Part shown: piece after piece, positions 28,191 to 36,809 of the stretch
Layout: each line of letters starts with the position of its first letter
Numbering within the stretch: position 1 is the first letter of the stretch
Source of the DNA: Candidatus Pseudobacter hemicellulosilyticus
GTDB lineage: Bacteria > Bacteroidota > Bacteroidia > Chitinophagales > Chitinophagaceae
NCBI GenBank assembly: GCA_029202545.1
Contig: CP119311.1
Coordinates: 2,790,001 to 2,854,000, forward strand
Direction of reading: 5' to 3'
Length of the DNA stretch: 64,000 nt
Position numbers and translations under genes: made by a program
Notes under the pieces: model-generated
What the model was told of the DNA's origin: nothing
What the model saw: only the letters and a program-made list of their open reading frames with translations
Database searches by the model: none

Positions 28191-28781
28191 TTGTGGACTT
28201 CAATAAGCCGTTTGTAACTGCACATGAAACCTGAAAGCAGGTTGTTGAGGATGATAAAAAGGATGGCAAAGCATTGGTATATAAACAGGAATATAGCAGA
28301 TTGCCGGCATGGTGAAAAAGGAAAGGATATAAGTAATTAATTAATTGTCTTGGTGTTTTTACGAAATATCCCTAACATTGACCTGTGATTTTTATTCAGT
28401 ATATAGATAGCAGCACAGCACTGAAATAAATTATCATTTAACCTTAAACCATCTTGAAGTGGAACCGAATCCTTTGTACAGCCCCATGCGCCAGACTCTG
28501 AGCGCGTTATACCAGGAACTCATTTCTTTATCTTCACCTTTATTTTATTCACAGTTTTTTGTTTTTCGGCGAACCTGCGCTGGATCCATCAATTAGTACC
28601 GGCTATAAAATAGAAGGGCCTTATCAGGCCGTCTTTCCAGTGCCGGAAGCTCACTGAATGGCTTTACGATCAAACAGTACTTGTCTGTCAAAATGAATAC
28701 GACAGATGCAGCTCCCTAAGGGGCCGCATCTGGTGTACGGCGTTATACAACCTCCAATCTAATCACCTACATTCCCTAACC
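28191..28781. other. 590-base intergenic region, possible decayed coding sequence
   Basis: No intact gene is supported. A short frame of roughly 45 codons around 28459-28595 (VEPNPLYSPMRQTLSALYQE..) has protein-like composition but no convincing start, so it may be a gene remnant. The right end should carry the promoter of the first repeat-protein gene. No perfect hairpins or repeats were noticed. Confidence 0.4.
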
Positions 28782-30464
28782 ATGAAACAAATCCTATTTC
28801 TTTTCATTGCTGTCCTTGGTCTGACCTCCTTATCGGCGCAGTCCATTGTCAAAATAAAGGCCGACAGCGTCCGCATGTACAATGGCGACTGCAATGCCGA
28901 ACTCATATTGGAAAATGGCACAAGAAATGTCTCTGGTTTCCTGTTCAATAAAGGCAACGGAAGAACTGAGTTCAGGTCAGGTTTAATAAGGGTAAATGAT
29001 AGTGTCTACCTGATAGGGACGGATACATTGAGTTTCAGCAAAGGCATAAATAGCCTGAAGGGAAGAATAGGCAGTGTCAACCTGGTCGGAACAAGTTATC
29101 TTGGGATCACTTCCGGCAGAGGAAGCACAGGTTCTTCTGAGGGCACAGGTAACCGTAATAATGTATACATCGGTAACAGGGTTGGAAATAGTAATACGTC
29201 AGGAGGCAGTAATGTATTTGTAGGAGAAGAAAGCGGCAGCAATAATACTACTGGTAGTAGCAATGTTTTTTTAGGCTATTTATCCGGGAATGGCAATACA
29301 GCTGGAAAAGAAAATGTATTTATCGGAAAAGAAGCCGGGTCTTTGAATACTTCAGGAGAAAACAATATTTTAATTGGCACTGCTGCCGGGAAAAACAATA
29401 GCGCATTAAGTAACAATATTTTTATAGGCAACAATGCCGGTGCAAATAATAAATATGAGGGTGGTAATAATGTAGCAATAGGACTTGACGCAAGTGGAAA
29501 TGCGCCAAAGATTTTCAAATCTGTATCCATAGGAGATTCGGCAGGGTACTCCAGTGGTGATACAGGCGCTTTGGTAAGCTACAATGTTTTTATAGGATCT
29601 CTTGCAGGTAAGTCCAATCATTTTGGACAACACAATACTGTGACAGGCGCTTTTGCAGGATATCATCTGCATGATGGCAATAAGAACAATTTATTTGGAT
29701 TTTATGCAGGATATAACCTCGCTGATGGTTCGCAAAATTCCTTCTATGGTGATAGTTCCGGTTATTCTGTAACCAATGTTTCAGGATTGACATTTTTGGG
29801 ATCGGGAAGTGGAAAAAACAATTCTACCGGATCACAGAATGCTTTCTTTGGTTACCAGTCCGGTTATTTAAACAATACAGGCAGCAATAATACATTTTTA
29901 GGGCATTATGCTGGAAGATTGAATACTACAGGGGGTAACAATGTCTATGTAGGCGCAAATGCAGCAGGTAATGCTACTACGGGTAATAATAACATAGCAA
30001 TAGGCAATGGGGTACAATTGCAGGTCCCTTCTGGCGACAACCAGATCAACATTGGCAACTTTCTATACAAAGACGCTGATGGCAACTTCGGTATAGGCTT
30101 GTCTAATCCGACATATAAATTGCATGTCAATGGTACTGGTAAATTTGAGTCAACGATTACCACAAGCGGATCAATCATTGCTGTTGTAGCTAAAACAGCT
30201 GCTTATACATTAAGCCTCAGCGATGAGTTCGTTTGCGCCAATGCAGCTTCTGGGCCGTTTTCTGTCACGCTGCCGACTGCACAAGGGCATGCCGGCCAGA
30301 CTTTTACCATTAAAAAAGTTGATGCTTCGGCAAATGCAGTATCGGTAATAACCACTTCTTCACAGACAATTGATGGGGTAACAACTTACTTACTGGCCAG
30401 CGAATGGAAGTATGTCACTGTAGTAAGCGATGGAGCTAACTGGCTGATTAAAACAAATAATTAG
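28782..30464 (+). CDS. Secreted Asn/Gly-repeat protein (beta-roll-like), copy 1
   Basis: A 560-residue protein with signal peptide MKQILFLFIAVLGLTSLSAQ. A unique N-terminal domain of about 100 residues precedes some 18 short repeats (about residues 120-410). Their core is roughly 15-17 residues long, with patterns such as GSNNTTGSSNVFLGYLSG and GNGNTAGKENVFIGKEAG. The regular Asn, Gly and hydrophobic spacing is that of left-handed beta-roll or trimeric adhesin-head repeats. A globular C-terminal domain (from about residue 450) contains YTLSLSDEFVCANAASG and QTFTIKKVDASANAVSVIT, a module I associate with phage-tail-like or surface fibre proteins. The next gene encodes a paralogue of exactly the same length. 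A role as surface adhesin or fibre is inferred. Confidence 0.8.
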   Translation: MKQILFLFIAVLGLTSLSAQSIVKIKADSVRMYNGDCNAELILENGTRNVSGFLFNKGNGRTEFRSGLIRVNDSVYLIGTDTLSFSKGINSLKGRIGSVNLVGTSYLGITSGRGSTGSSEGTGNRNNVYIGNRVGNSNTSGGSNVFVGEESGSNNTTGSSNVFLGYLSGNGNTAGKENVFIGKEAGSLNTSGENNILIGTAAGKNNSALSNNIFIGNNAGANNKYEGGNNVAIGLDASGNAPKIFKSVSIGDSAGYSSGDTGALVSYNVFIGSLAGKSNHFGQHNTVTGAFAGYHLHDGNKNNLFGFYAGYNLADGSQNSFYGDSSGYSVTNVSGLTFLGSGSGKNNSTGSQNAFFGYQSGYLNNTGSNNTFLGHYAGRLNTTGGNNVYVGANAAGNATTGNNNIAIGNGVQLQVPSGDNQINIGNFLYKDADGNFGIGLSNPTYKLHVNGTGKFESTITTSGSIIAVVAKTAAYTLSLSDEFVCANAASGPFSVTLPTAQGHAGQTFTIKKVDASANAVSVITTSSQTIDGVTTYLLASEWKYVTVVSDGANWLIKTNN

Positions 30465-30517
30465 TTGTATAAAAGAATATTCCCTTTAGGACAGATCAAC
30501 TTAAATCTACTCAATCC

Positions 30518-32200
30518 ATGAAGATAGTACTGTTAATCCTGTCTGGCGTCGTTCTCGCGAATACCGCACAGGCGCAACTAATTTACGGGATCAAAGGCGA
30601 TAGTATTCGTATTTACAACGGCACCTGCAATGCAGAGTTGATTGTGGAAAACAGCAGCATGAATGTGTCGGGGTTCCTCATCAATAATGGAAATGGAAGA
30701 ACCCGGTTTCAATCCGGGCTTATCAGGCTAAATGATAGCCTGTATTTGATAGGAAAGGATACGCTGAATTTCAATAAAAGTGCCAGTAGTATTAAGTGGT
30801 TTAAAGGCAGTATTAGTAGGATAGGAACAAGTTACATTGGTATTACTTCTGGTCCATCGGGTACCGGAACAGCTGAGGGCACATCTTCCAACTTAAACAA
30901 TATCTATATAGGGCTAACGGCAGGAAATGAAAATACCTCAGGCGCCAATAACGTATTTCTGGGTCCGACTGCAGGAAGCAGAAATACTACAGGGGCCTAT
31001 AATGTTTATCTGGGGAACGGTGCTGGTGGTGCGAATACCACAGGCATTAATAATATAGTGCTCGGTGCGTTATCAGGAGCATATGGCAATGCAGGAGCCA
31101 ATAATATATGTATTGGATTCGCTGTTCCAGGGAACAATGTTGAAAATAGTATTTACATAGGTCGATCCACGAGCGGTTTAAATAGATATGGCGGTGGGAA
31201 TAATATCGCCATCGGCACTACAGCAAGCAGCCATGCTCCCCGGATTTTCAGGACGATCTCAATAGGCGACTCTGCGGGGTATTCAAAATCACACACAACT
31301 GGAAATACTATAAGCAATAATGTTTTTATAGGGGCGTCGTCTGGTAAATTATATAGCCTTGGTATTAATAATACAGCAATAGGTGCTTATACCGCTGAGC
31401 AGTTTAATAATGGAGACTTGAACAGCCTGTATGGTTTTTATTCCGGGAACGGTCTCATGAACGGTTTTTATAACTGTCTTTTTGGAGACAGTTCCGGTTT
31501 CGCTTTAGCTGATATTTCGCAATCAACATTTTTTGGATCAGGTAGTGGTAAAGCAAATGCTGCAGGAATCAGGAATGTTTTTTTGGGGTATCGGTCCGGC
31601 ATCATGAATACCTCTGGCAGCAATAACAGCTTTTTAGGGCACTCCGCTGGAAATTCAAATGTAACCGGGAATAATAGTGTTTTTTTAGGAAGCAATGCCG
31701 GTGATAGCGCAAATGCCGGTAACAACAACCTGATCATCGGCAGCAGTGCTCAATTACCCGTTTCCACAGGAAATGATCAGATCAATATCGGTAATTATCT
31801 TTATAAAGATGCAAGCGGTAATCTGGGTGTTGGACTAATCAATCCTTCCTATAAGCTCCATTCAGCCACTTCCGGGAAGTTTGAGGCCGCGCTTACCACA
31901 AGAGGGCGGATCACAGCCTTTATCAGCAAAACTTCCTCTTATATCCTGAATAATACAGATGAGTTTGTTGCTGCTAATGCAACGGCTCTTCCCTTTACTA
32001 TAATATTGCCGACTGCACAAGGTAAAGTCGGACAAACGTACACCATTAAAAAGGTGGATGCTTCTGCAAATGCTGTAACCCTCGTTGCTTCCTCATCACA
32101 GCGGATAGACGGTGAACCGGAATATCAATTGACCGCTCAATGGAAATGCATAACAGTGGTAAGTGATGGCATTAACTGGATGGTGCAGGCGAATAAATGA
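30518..32200 (+). CDS. Secreted Asn/Gly-repeat protein (beta-roll-like), copy 2
   Basis: Paralogue of the gene 53 bases upstream and of identical length (560 residues). The signal peptide is MKIVLLILSGVVLANTAQAQ. The N-terminal domain shares SIRIYNGTCNAELIVENSSM with copy 1. The repeat field uses units like GNENTSGANNVFLGPTAG and GSRNTTGAYNVYLGNGAG. The C-terminal domain keeps YILNNTDEFVAANATALPFT and QTYTIKKVDASANAVTLVAS. The two are strongly related at both ends and more divergent inside the repeats, as expected for tandem duplication with later repeat drift. Probably co-transcribed, since no terminator separates them. Confidence 0.8.
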   Translation: MKIVLLILSGVVLANTAQAQLIYGIKGDSIRIYNGTCNAELIVENSSMNVSGFLINNGNGRTRFQSGLIRLNDSLYLIGKDTLNFNKSASSIKWFKGSISRIGTSYIGITSGPSGTGTAEGTSSNLNNIYIGLTAGNENTSGANNVFLGPTAGSRNTTGAYNVYLGNGAGGANTTGINNIVLGALSGAYGNAGANNICIGFAVPGNNVENSIYIGRSTSGLNRYGGGNNIAIGTTASSHAPRIFRTISIGDSAGYSKSHTTGNTISNNVFIGASSGKLYSLGINNTAIGAYTAEQFNNGDLNSLYGFYSGNGLMNGFYNCLFGDSSGFALADISQSTFFGSGSGKANAAGIRNVFLGYRSGIMNTSGSNNSFLGHSAGNSNVTGNNSVFLGSNAGDSANAGNNNLIIGSSAQLPVSTGNDQINIGNYLYKDASGNLGVGLINPSYKLHSATSGKFEAALTTRGRITAFISKTSSYILNNTDEFVAANATALPFTIILPTAQGKVGQTYTIKKVDASANAVTLVASSSQRIDGEPEYQLTAQWKCITVVSDGINWMVQANK

Positions 32201-32259
32201 TAATATTCAGTTTTTCCCGGTCTCCTCATCGGGAAGGCATTTTAACTGTGAAGGCATTA

Positions 32260-32305
32260 AAAAACGGGAATTCTCAATACTTCATTGAACACTCCCGTTT
32301 TTGTA
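32260..32305. terminator. Bidirectional terminator hairpin
   Basis: A 10-bp perfect stem AAAAACGGGA (32260-32269) with 32293-32302 and a 23-base loop. A- and T-runs on both sides serve the repeat-protein operon (plus) and the converging lipoprotein gene (minus). Confidence 0.75.
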
Positions 32306-32393
32306 CCCGGGATGGGATAAATTTTGAACCAGGTAATGACGAGTTTATAATTTGTTATAACCTGCCAGGGTAAAGTGATTTTTTATTTTTTAC

Positions 32394-33245
32394 TTATGGT
32401 GCATTCTTTTTATTCTTTTTGATGCCGTTTTTTATCCAAATGATAATTTGAATAATGACACCGATGGCCCCTAAAGCTGCAAATCCAAAAAGCCAGATTT
32501 TTTCAGCCGGGATTTTTATATCATCCTCTTCTGCAGTAGTTAAAATAGGGAAATAAGAGCCTGTTTTGAGAGGGGCGGTTTCGAGAGAGTCAGACAATGC
32601 TGAAAACGGTTCTGTTTTATTTAATGAAACTGGAGCAATGGTTAATTGCTTAGTGGGATTATATGCTAAGCTGATTGTTTGTGTTTTTTCATCATACTTA
32701 GAGAAGGTATATCTATAGGCGTCTTCTGAAATTCTGCTAACAATTAAGGTTGATTTATTAAACTCGGGATAAAATGTTTTGTTGGGTACTGGACATTCGA
32801 TGATTATCTCTCCGTCTTCAAACTCACTCGGAGTTATATCTAAAGAGAATACAATTGAATCATTTATAGTCTGTAACATAAATTTAGAATCACATAGCTC
32901 AGCATTAGAGAAACTATCCAGGAATAATTTAAAATTCTTTGTATTATCTGATTTAAGGTCAATGTATACTAGAGACGTATCATTTGAGCATGAGTAGTTT
33001 AATCCAATTTGATAATCGCTACATATTTGCGTTAGATGCGCAAGCCCTTCTCGTATATATCTTCTATAGTTAGTTTCGGTTGCTGTGTCTTCAGCCTGCT
33101 TCCTTTTTAATAGTACAGATATATCGAAATCATGATCATTCGCATTAATTTTTATCTTTTTTATCTTATTAACCATGGAACATGAGAGCAGCAATTGTCC
33201 AACCATGAAAAATAAACAGAGATTAGCCAACACTCGTGTATTCAT
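32394..33245 (-). CDS. Lipoprotein with C-terminal membrane segment, function unknown
   Basis: A 283-residue protein of no recognised family. The N-terminus MNTRVLANLCLFFMVGQLLL runs into SCSMVNK, a lipobox with Cys at residue 22. A mixed alpha/beta middle part follows (YRRYIREGLAHLTQICSDYQ, FSLDITPSEFEDGEIIIECP). A hydrophobic segment lies near residues 250-272 (WLFGFAALGAIGVIIQIIIW) with a basic tail (KNGIKKNKKNAP). Having both a lipid anchor and a C-terminal membrane span is unusual and implies an inner-membrane protein whose tail faces the cytoplasm. The gene is AT-rich relative to the housekeeping genes to its right. Isolated, with no operon partner. Confidence 0.7.
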   Translation of the reverse strand: MNTRVLANLCLFFMVGQLLLSCSMVNKIKKIKINANDHDFDISVLLKRKQAEDTATETNYRRYIREGLAHLTQICSDYQIGLNYSCSNDTSLVYIDLKSDNTKNFKLFLDSFSNAELCDSKFMLQTINDSIVFSLDITPSEFEDGEIIIECPVPNKTFYPEFNKSTLIVSRISEDAYRYTFSKYDEKTQTISLAYNPTKQLTIAPVSLNKTEPFSALSDSLETAPLKTGSYFPILTTAEEDDIKIPAEKIWLFGFAALGAIGVIIQIIIWIKNGIKKNKKNAP

Positions 33246-33454
33246 TTAGATAATTTTCGGGGGTGAATTTATGAGCAGGGATAATACGGATAGGAATAGA
33301 CTCAGTTAACATCGAAATAAAAATATAAAAATGTTCTCAGATAAAAATGACCCCTTTCGGGTATCTCTCTCCCATTCAAGGCAAACCTTTTTCGTAATGT
33401 TTGCTACATGGTGAAAACTGTTGTGTTGCTAACGCTAAACAGACTTACGTGCAA

Positions 33455-33745
33455 CAGTTATTACCCAATGGCGATTCCACCAACAATTACTGGTTCGCAG
33501 CCGATACCTGCTGTTCAAGCAAAAGATCAAGTTGGACTCCTTCACAAAAACAAAGGGAAGCACTGTGTTCGATCTGTGTCCACAAGAGCAGCAGATATAT
33601 GATCTATCCATAAAGCTGGCTGATATCTTCCGTCAATGCAAATGCAAGGGAAAAGCCTTTAATGGAGTATCGCTCTGTCATAATGAAGTTGAAACGGTAG
33701 GAATAGGATCGTTCAGAATGGTATCAAGATCTAAACGGTATGCGT
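33455..33745 (+). pseudogene. Frame-shifted remnant of an ISAon1-type transposase
   Basis: No single frame is intact, but read across frames the stretch gives a recognisable transposase C-terminal half: LPNGDST near 33461 (frame of 33401), then QLLVRSRYLLFK just after (frame of 33532). This is followed by WTPSQKQREAL near 33533-33565 in the first frame and FDLCPQEQQIYDLSIKLADI back in the second, ending in HNEVETVGIGSFRMVSRS. This order (NGD, QLLxRSRYLLFK, WTxSQKxRA, LFxLYP, AYxLSxxLxxI, WYxxVExxGFxSFNTxxRxI) is that of Bacteroidota ISAon1/ISL3-like transposases. At least two frameshifts make it non-functional. No terminal inverted repeats were found. It lies about 110 bases from a tRNA gene. 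Confidence 0.65.
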
Positions 33746-33811
33746 AGGAAAATAATACCCACAGAAATTTTACTTGATCCCTCAATCTCAGAGGCGCGTA
33801 TGCGGAAAAAG

Positions 33812-33852
33812 AAAAAGGGAATCTTCAGTTTTGTCTTGAAGATTCCCTTTTT
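33812..33852 (-). terminator. Terminator of the tRNA-Met transcript
   Basis: A 16-bp perfect inverted repeat (33812-33827 with 33837-33852, core GGGAATCTTCA) with a 9-base loop, immediately 3' of the tRNA on the minus strand and followed there by a T-rich run. Confidence 0.85.
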
Positions 33853-33853
33853 G

Positions 33854-33927
33854 TACCGGGGACGAGAGTTGAACTCGTGACCTCAGGGTTATGAATCCTG
33901 CGCTCTAACCGCCTGAGCTACCCCGGC
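33854..33927 (-). tRNA. tRNA-Met (anticodon CAT)
   Basis: A 74-base cloverleaf on the minus strand: acceptor GCCGGGG pairing with CCCCGGT (one G-U pair), D-arm GCTC/GAGC, anticodon loop TTCATAA, T-arm ACGAG/CTCGT with loop TTCAACT, discriminator A. CCA is not encoded. The anticodon stem has an A-C mismatch next to the loop. The CAT anticodon means Met (elongator by its stems); a lysidine-modified Ile tRNA cannot be excluded by eye. Confidence 0.93.
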
Positions 33928-34052
33928 AAGGTTCCCGAAACATTGGCAATCAGCGAATAATTGCCAAACGGGACGCAAAAATAGAGAAAATCCGGGTCCC
34001 GAAAAAAGTTTTTCACTAAAAAGAATCGGGACCCGGACAGAATTTAAAAGAA

Positions 34053-35276
34053 TTATTGTGCCACAGCTTGTGCCGTGCTGATGGCTGTACGGCCAGGATA
34101 TACTGTCAGCGCGGCTTCCAGGCAATCCATGGCTTTGTTGAGATCATCGGTATTCAGTACGTAGGCCAGTCGCACTTCATTTTTTCCCAGGCCTGGGGTG
34201 CCGTAAAAACCGGTGGCGGGGGCCAGCATGACGGTCTCCTGGTTATGCGCAAAGGCTTCCAGTAGCCACTGGCAGAATGTATCGGCGTCATCGATGGGCA
34301 GACGGGCAATGGCATAAAAAGCGCCGCCGGGGTTAGGGCAGAATACGCCGGGCATGGCGTTCAACCGGGAAACCAGTACATCGCGGCGTTTCAGGTACTC
34401 CGCCTTTGTGGCGTCAAAATAGTTGTCGGGCAGATCAATAGCGGCTTCACCGAGGATCTGCGCAAAAGAGGGTGGGCTGAGACGGGCCTGTGCAAATTTC
34501 ATGACTGTATCCAGGACCTGTTGATTGCGTGTTACCAGGGCGCCGATCCGGCCGCCGCAGGCGCTGTATCTTTTGGAGATGGTATCCATCAGGACCACGT
34601 TCTGTTCAGCGCCTGCCAGTTGCATAGCGCTGTGCTGTTCGCCGCTGTAGCAGAACTCGCGGTAGGCTTCGTCGGAGAACAGGTAGAGATCATGTTTGAT
34701 GACCAGCTCCTTCAGGGTTTCCATTTCTTCTTTGCTGTAGAGATAACCTGTGGGGTTATTGGGATTACAGATCACGATGGCCTTTGTTTTGGGGCCGATC
34801 ACTTTCTCAAACTCGCTGATGGGGGGAAGGGCAAAGCCGTTCTCTATATGGGCGGTGATGGGTGTTACCACCACGTCGGCGGCTACGGCAAAGCCGTTGT
34901 AGTTGGCGTAGAAAGGCTCGGGGATGATCACTTCATCGCCGGCATCCAGGCAGGCCATAAAGCCAAAGAGAATGGCTTCTGAGCCGCCGGTAGTAATGAT
35001 GATCTGGTTATGATCTACTTCAATGCCCACTTTTTTGTAGTAGTCCACCAGTTTGCGACGATAGCTTTCGTTACCGGCGCTATGGCTATATTCCAGCACC
35101 TTGAAATCGGCCTGGCGCACGGCGTCCAGGATCTGGGCCGGCGTTTCAATGTCGGGCTGGCCGATGTTGAGGTGATAGACCTTAACTCCTTTTTTCTTGG
35201 CGGTTTCCGCAAAGGGAACCAGTTTACGAATCGGTGAGGGCGGCATCAGCTGGCCGCGATGACTGATTTTTAGCAT
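34053..35276 (-). CDS. PLP-dependent class I/II aminotransferase
   Basis: An amino-acid aminotransferase of 407 residues, aspartate/alanine-aminotransferase-like. The ATG at 35274-35276 is chosen (MLKISHRGQLMPPSPIRKLV); the frame upstream is not protein-like. Family features: LNIGQPDIETP, the substrate and PLP-binding YSHSAGNESYRRKLVDYY, IITTGGSEAILFGFMACLD, ICNPNNPTGYLYSKEE, LFSDEAYREF, and the PLP lysine in MDTISKRYSACGGRIGALV. The fold is complete. The precise substrate (aspartate, aromatic or branched-chain amino acid) cannot be told. Monocistronic, with the tRNA 126 bases beyond its 3' end. Confidence 0.92.
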   Translation of the reverse strand: MLKISHRGQLMPPSPIRKLVPFAETAKKKGVKVYHLNIGQPDIETPAQILDAVRQADFKVLEYSHSAGNESYRRKLVDYYKKVGIEVDHNQIIITTGGSEAILFGFMACLDAGDEVIIPEPFYANYNGFAVAADVVVTPITAHIENGFALPPISEFEKVIGPKTKAIVICNPNNPTGYLYSKEEMETLKELVIKHDLYLFSDEAYREFCYSGEQHSAMQLAGAEQNVVLMDTISKRYSACGGRIGALVTRNQQVLDTVMKFAQARLSPPSFAQILGEAAIDLPDNYFDATKAEYLKRRDVLVSRLNAMPGVFCPNPGGAFYAIARLPIDDADTFCQWLLEAFAHNQETVMLAPATGFYGTPGLGKNEVRLAYVLNTDDLNKAMDCLEAALTVYPGRTAISTAQAVAQ

Positions 35277-35404
35277 GCGGCAAAGATATGGGGAATCAAT
35301 GCTCGTTTTCCCAAATTTTGATGAACGCAGCTTTGTTAATGACCAAAGCCATAAGTTGCTGGAAATGAGCCGTGGAACAGTCTGTGTAACAACGGCATAG
35401 CCGC

Positions 35405-35715
35405 TGATCCGTCCCCAAAATAAAACATCCATCCTGCAAGCCCGTCAGGTTACTATCCCTTCCAGAACACCTTCTCCTGACTGGAAAAGGAACCCGCTAA
35501 GAGGTCTTTCCACACTGCTCCTGGTTCGTCCCAAAAACAAAACATCCCGTCAGGTTGCTACCCCTTCCAGAACAGCTTTCTCCCAACCGGAAAACCAAAC
35601 CATTTAAAGGGCTTTCCACACAGCTCCTAATTGTCCCCCTATCTGGTCGCTTCTGCTAACCTAAAATGAAAACTGCTAAGCGGTCTTTCACATTGCTCTA
35701 CTTCGTCCCCCAAAA
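35405..35715. repeat. Degenerate tandem repeat, about 3 units
   Basis: A GTCCC header followed by A-rich sequence recurs at 35411, 35528, 35633 and 35705 (spacings 117, 105 and 72). Internal blocks recur in order: CCCGTCAGGTT at 35441 and 35546, and GGTCTTTCC-like blocks at 35503, 35609 and 35682, each followed by CACA/CATT and GCTCC/GCTCT. No gene is supported here. The header resembles, in reverse complement, that of the array at 46.66-47.17 kb. Confidence 0.6.
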
Positions 35716-35746
35716 CAAAAAGCCTGCCCTCAACAGGGGCAGGCTT
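35711..35746 (-). terminator. Terminator of the DUF1573 operon
   Basis: A 10-bp stem AAGCCTGCCC (35720-35729) with 35737-35746, followed on the minus strand by TTTTGTTTTG. It lies 24 bases beyond the stop of the second DUF1573 gene. Confidence 0.85.
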
Positions 35747-35769
35747 GCAATATCATGCAGCACTAACTA

Positions 35770-36201
35770 TTAACCTTTTTTAGCGCCTTTTTCTTTTTCG
35801 TATTTAGCATAATCGGTTTCATTCAGCACTTCGCCGGTGATCTTGAGGTCCAGCGGCATATCAATACCAGCAACTTTGATGGTGATGTTCTTGCTGAAGG
35901 GTCCGAGAGCGGCGGCGTTAAAGCCGGCAGTGATCTTGTTGGTCTTGCCTTTGGCTATAGGAGCTTCCGGTTTAACGGGGGTAGTGCAACCGCAGCTGGC
36001 AGTAGCCGCTTCAATCACTACGGGTTTGTCAGAAACGTTGGTGAAAACAAAGTCAAAGGTTACAGGTGCGTTCTGTTTGATCTTCCCGAAGTCGTGCGTC
36101 ACTTCCTTGAATTTCACAGCAGTTTCAGCGGTCTTGGCTGTTTGTGCAAATCCAGTGGCGGAAATGGCCATCACGCTTAAAGCCAGGAATAAATGTTTCA
36201 T
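35770..36201 (-). CDS. DUF1573 domain secreted protein
   Basis: A 143-residue exported protein with signal peptide MKHLFLALSVMAISATGFAQ. It carries one DUF1573 Ig-like domain: FKEVTHDFGKIKQNAPVTFD, VIEAATASCGCTTPVKPEAP and TNKITAGFNAAALGPFSKNI. The conserved CGCT with surrounding strands is diagnostic. The function of the family is unknown; it resembles an ASH/MSP-like beta-sandwich. It is the second gene of a two-gene operon of DUF1573 paralogues, 11 bases after the first, and has a basic C-terminal tail (KEKGAKKG). Confidence 0.9.
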   Translation of the reverse strand: MKHLFLALSVMAISATGFAQTAKTAETAVKFKEVTHDFGKIKQNAPVTFDFVFTNVSDKPVVIEAATASCGCTTPVKPEAPIAKGKTNKITAGFNAAALGPFSKNITIKVAGIDMPLDLKITGEVLNETDYAKYEKEKGAKKG

Positions 36202-36212
36202 ACTAAATCGAT

Positions 36213-36668
36213 TTATTGTTGTTGATATTTTAATAATGATAAAGACGCATTTGCCGGTGCAGAGGTTGTAGCTGATCTGTATACATTACCGGTAATGGTC
36301 AGTACTTTGGTCTGGTTGCTGTTGTACTGAATGGTAATGGATTTGGTAAAATAACCGTCTGCTGCAGCATTGTATCCTACTTTGATCTGTGCGGTGGCTC
36401 CGGGTTTAATCGGTGCGCGGCTCCACTCGGGGGTAGTACAACCGCAGGTAGCCTGCACATTGTCCAATAACAACGGTTTGCTGCCAGTGTTCACGATCTC
36501 AAAAATATGGGTAACGGGCCTTCCCTGGGGGATCTTTCCAAAGTCAAAACCGGACTCTTTCAACTGAAGCGTTTCCGGCGGAGTAGCTGTTGCAGCACTG
36601 CCTCCCGTCTGGGCAGAAGCGCCGGCGGCCAGGAAAATCAGGAGGAGAAGCGTTGACCAATTTTTCAT
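36213..36668 (-). CDS. DUF1573 domain secreted protein
   Basis: A 151-residue exported paralogue of the next gene. The ATG at 36666-36668 begins the signal peptide MKNWSTLLLLIFLAAGASAQ; an ATG three codons upstream is also possible. The DUF1573 domain is seen in LKESGFDFGKIPQGRPVTHI, LLLDNVQATCGCTTPEWSRA and AQIKVGYNAAADGYFTKSIT. A Gly/Ala/Thr-rich spacer lies between the signal peptide and the domain. The tandem pair probably arose by duplication; both should sit in the periplasm or outside the cell. Confidence 0.9.
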   Translation of the reverse strand: MKNWSTLLLLIFLAAGASAQTGGSAATATPPETLQLKESGFDFGKIPQGRPVTHIFEIVNTGSKPLLLDNVQATCGCTTPEWSRAPIKPGATAQIKVGYNAAADGYFTKSITIQYNSNQTKVLTITGNVYRSATTSAPANASLSLLKYQQQ

Positions 36669-36809
36669 AGTATTCAATCTTTGCGTGGTAACGTATTCAA
36701 AATTACATTTTTAACGGGGTAAGCGCCAATAAATTTTAGGGTTAATGACAATTTTTTAACATCTGACTAAAAAGCATGTATTTGGGTATATTCTTTATAC
36801 TTTTACGCC

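Noticed and set aside
33408..33602. Intact small protein MVKTVVLLTLNRL..
   Set aside because: It is one frame of a decayed transposase, which becomes recognisable only when frames are joined.
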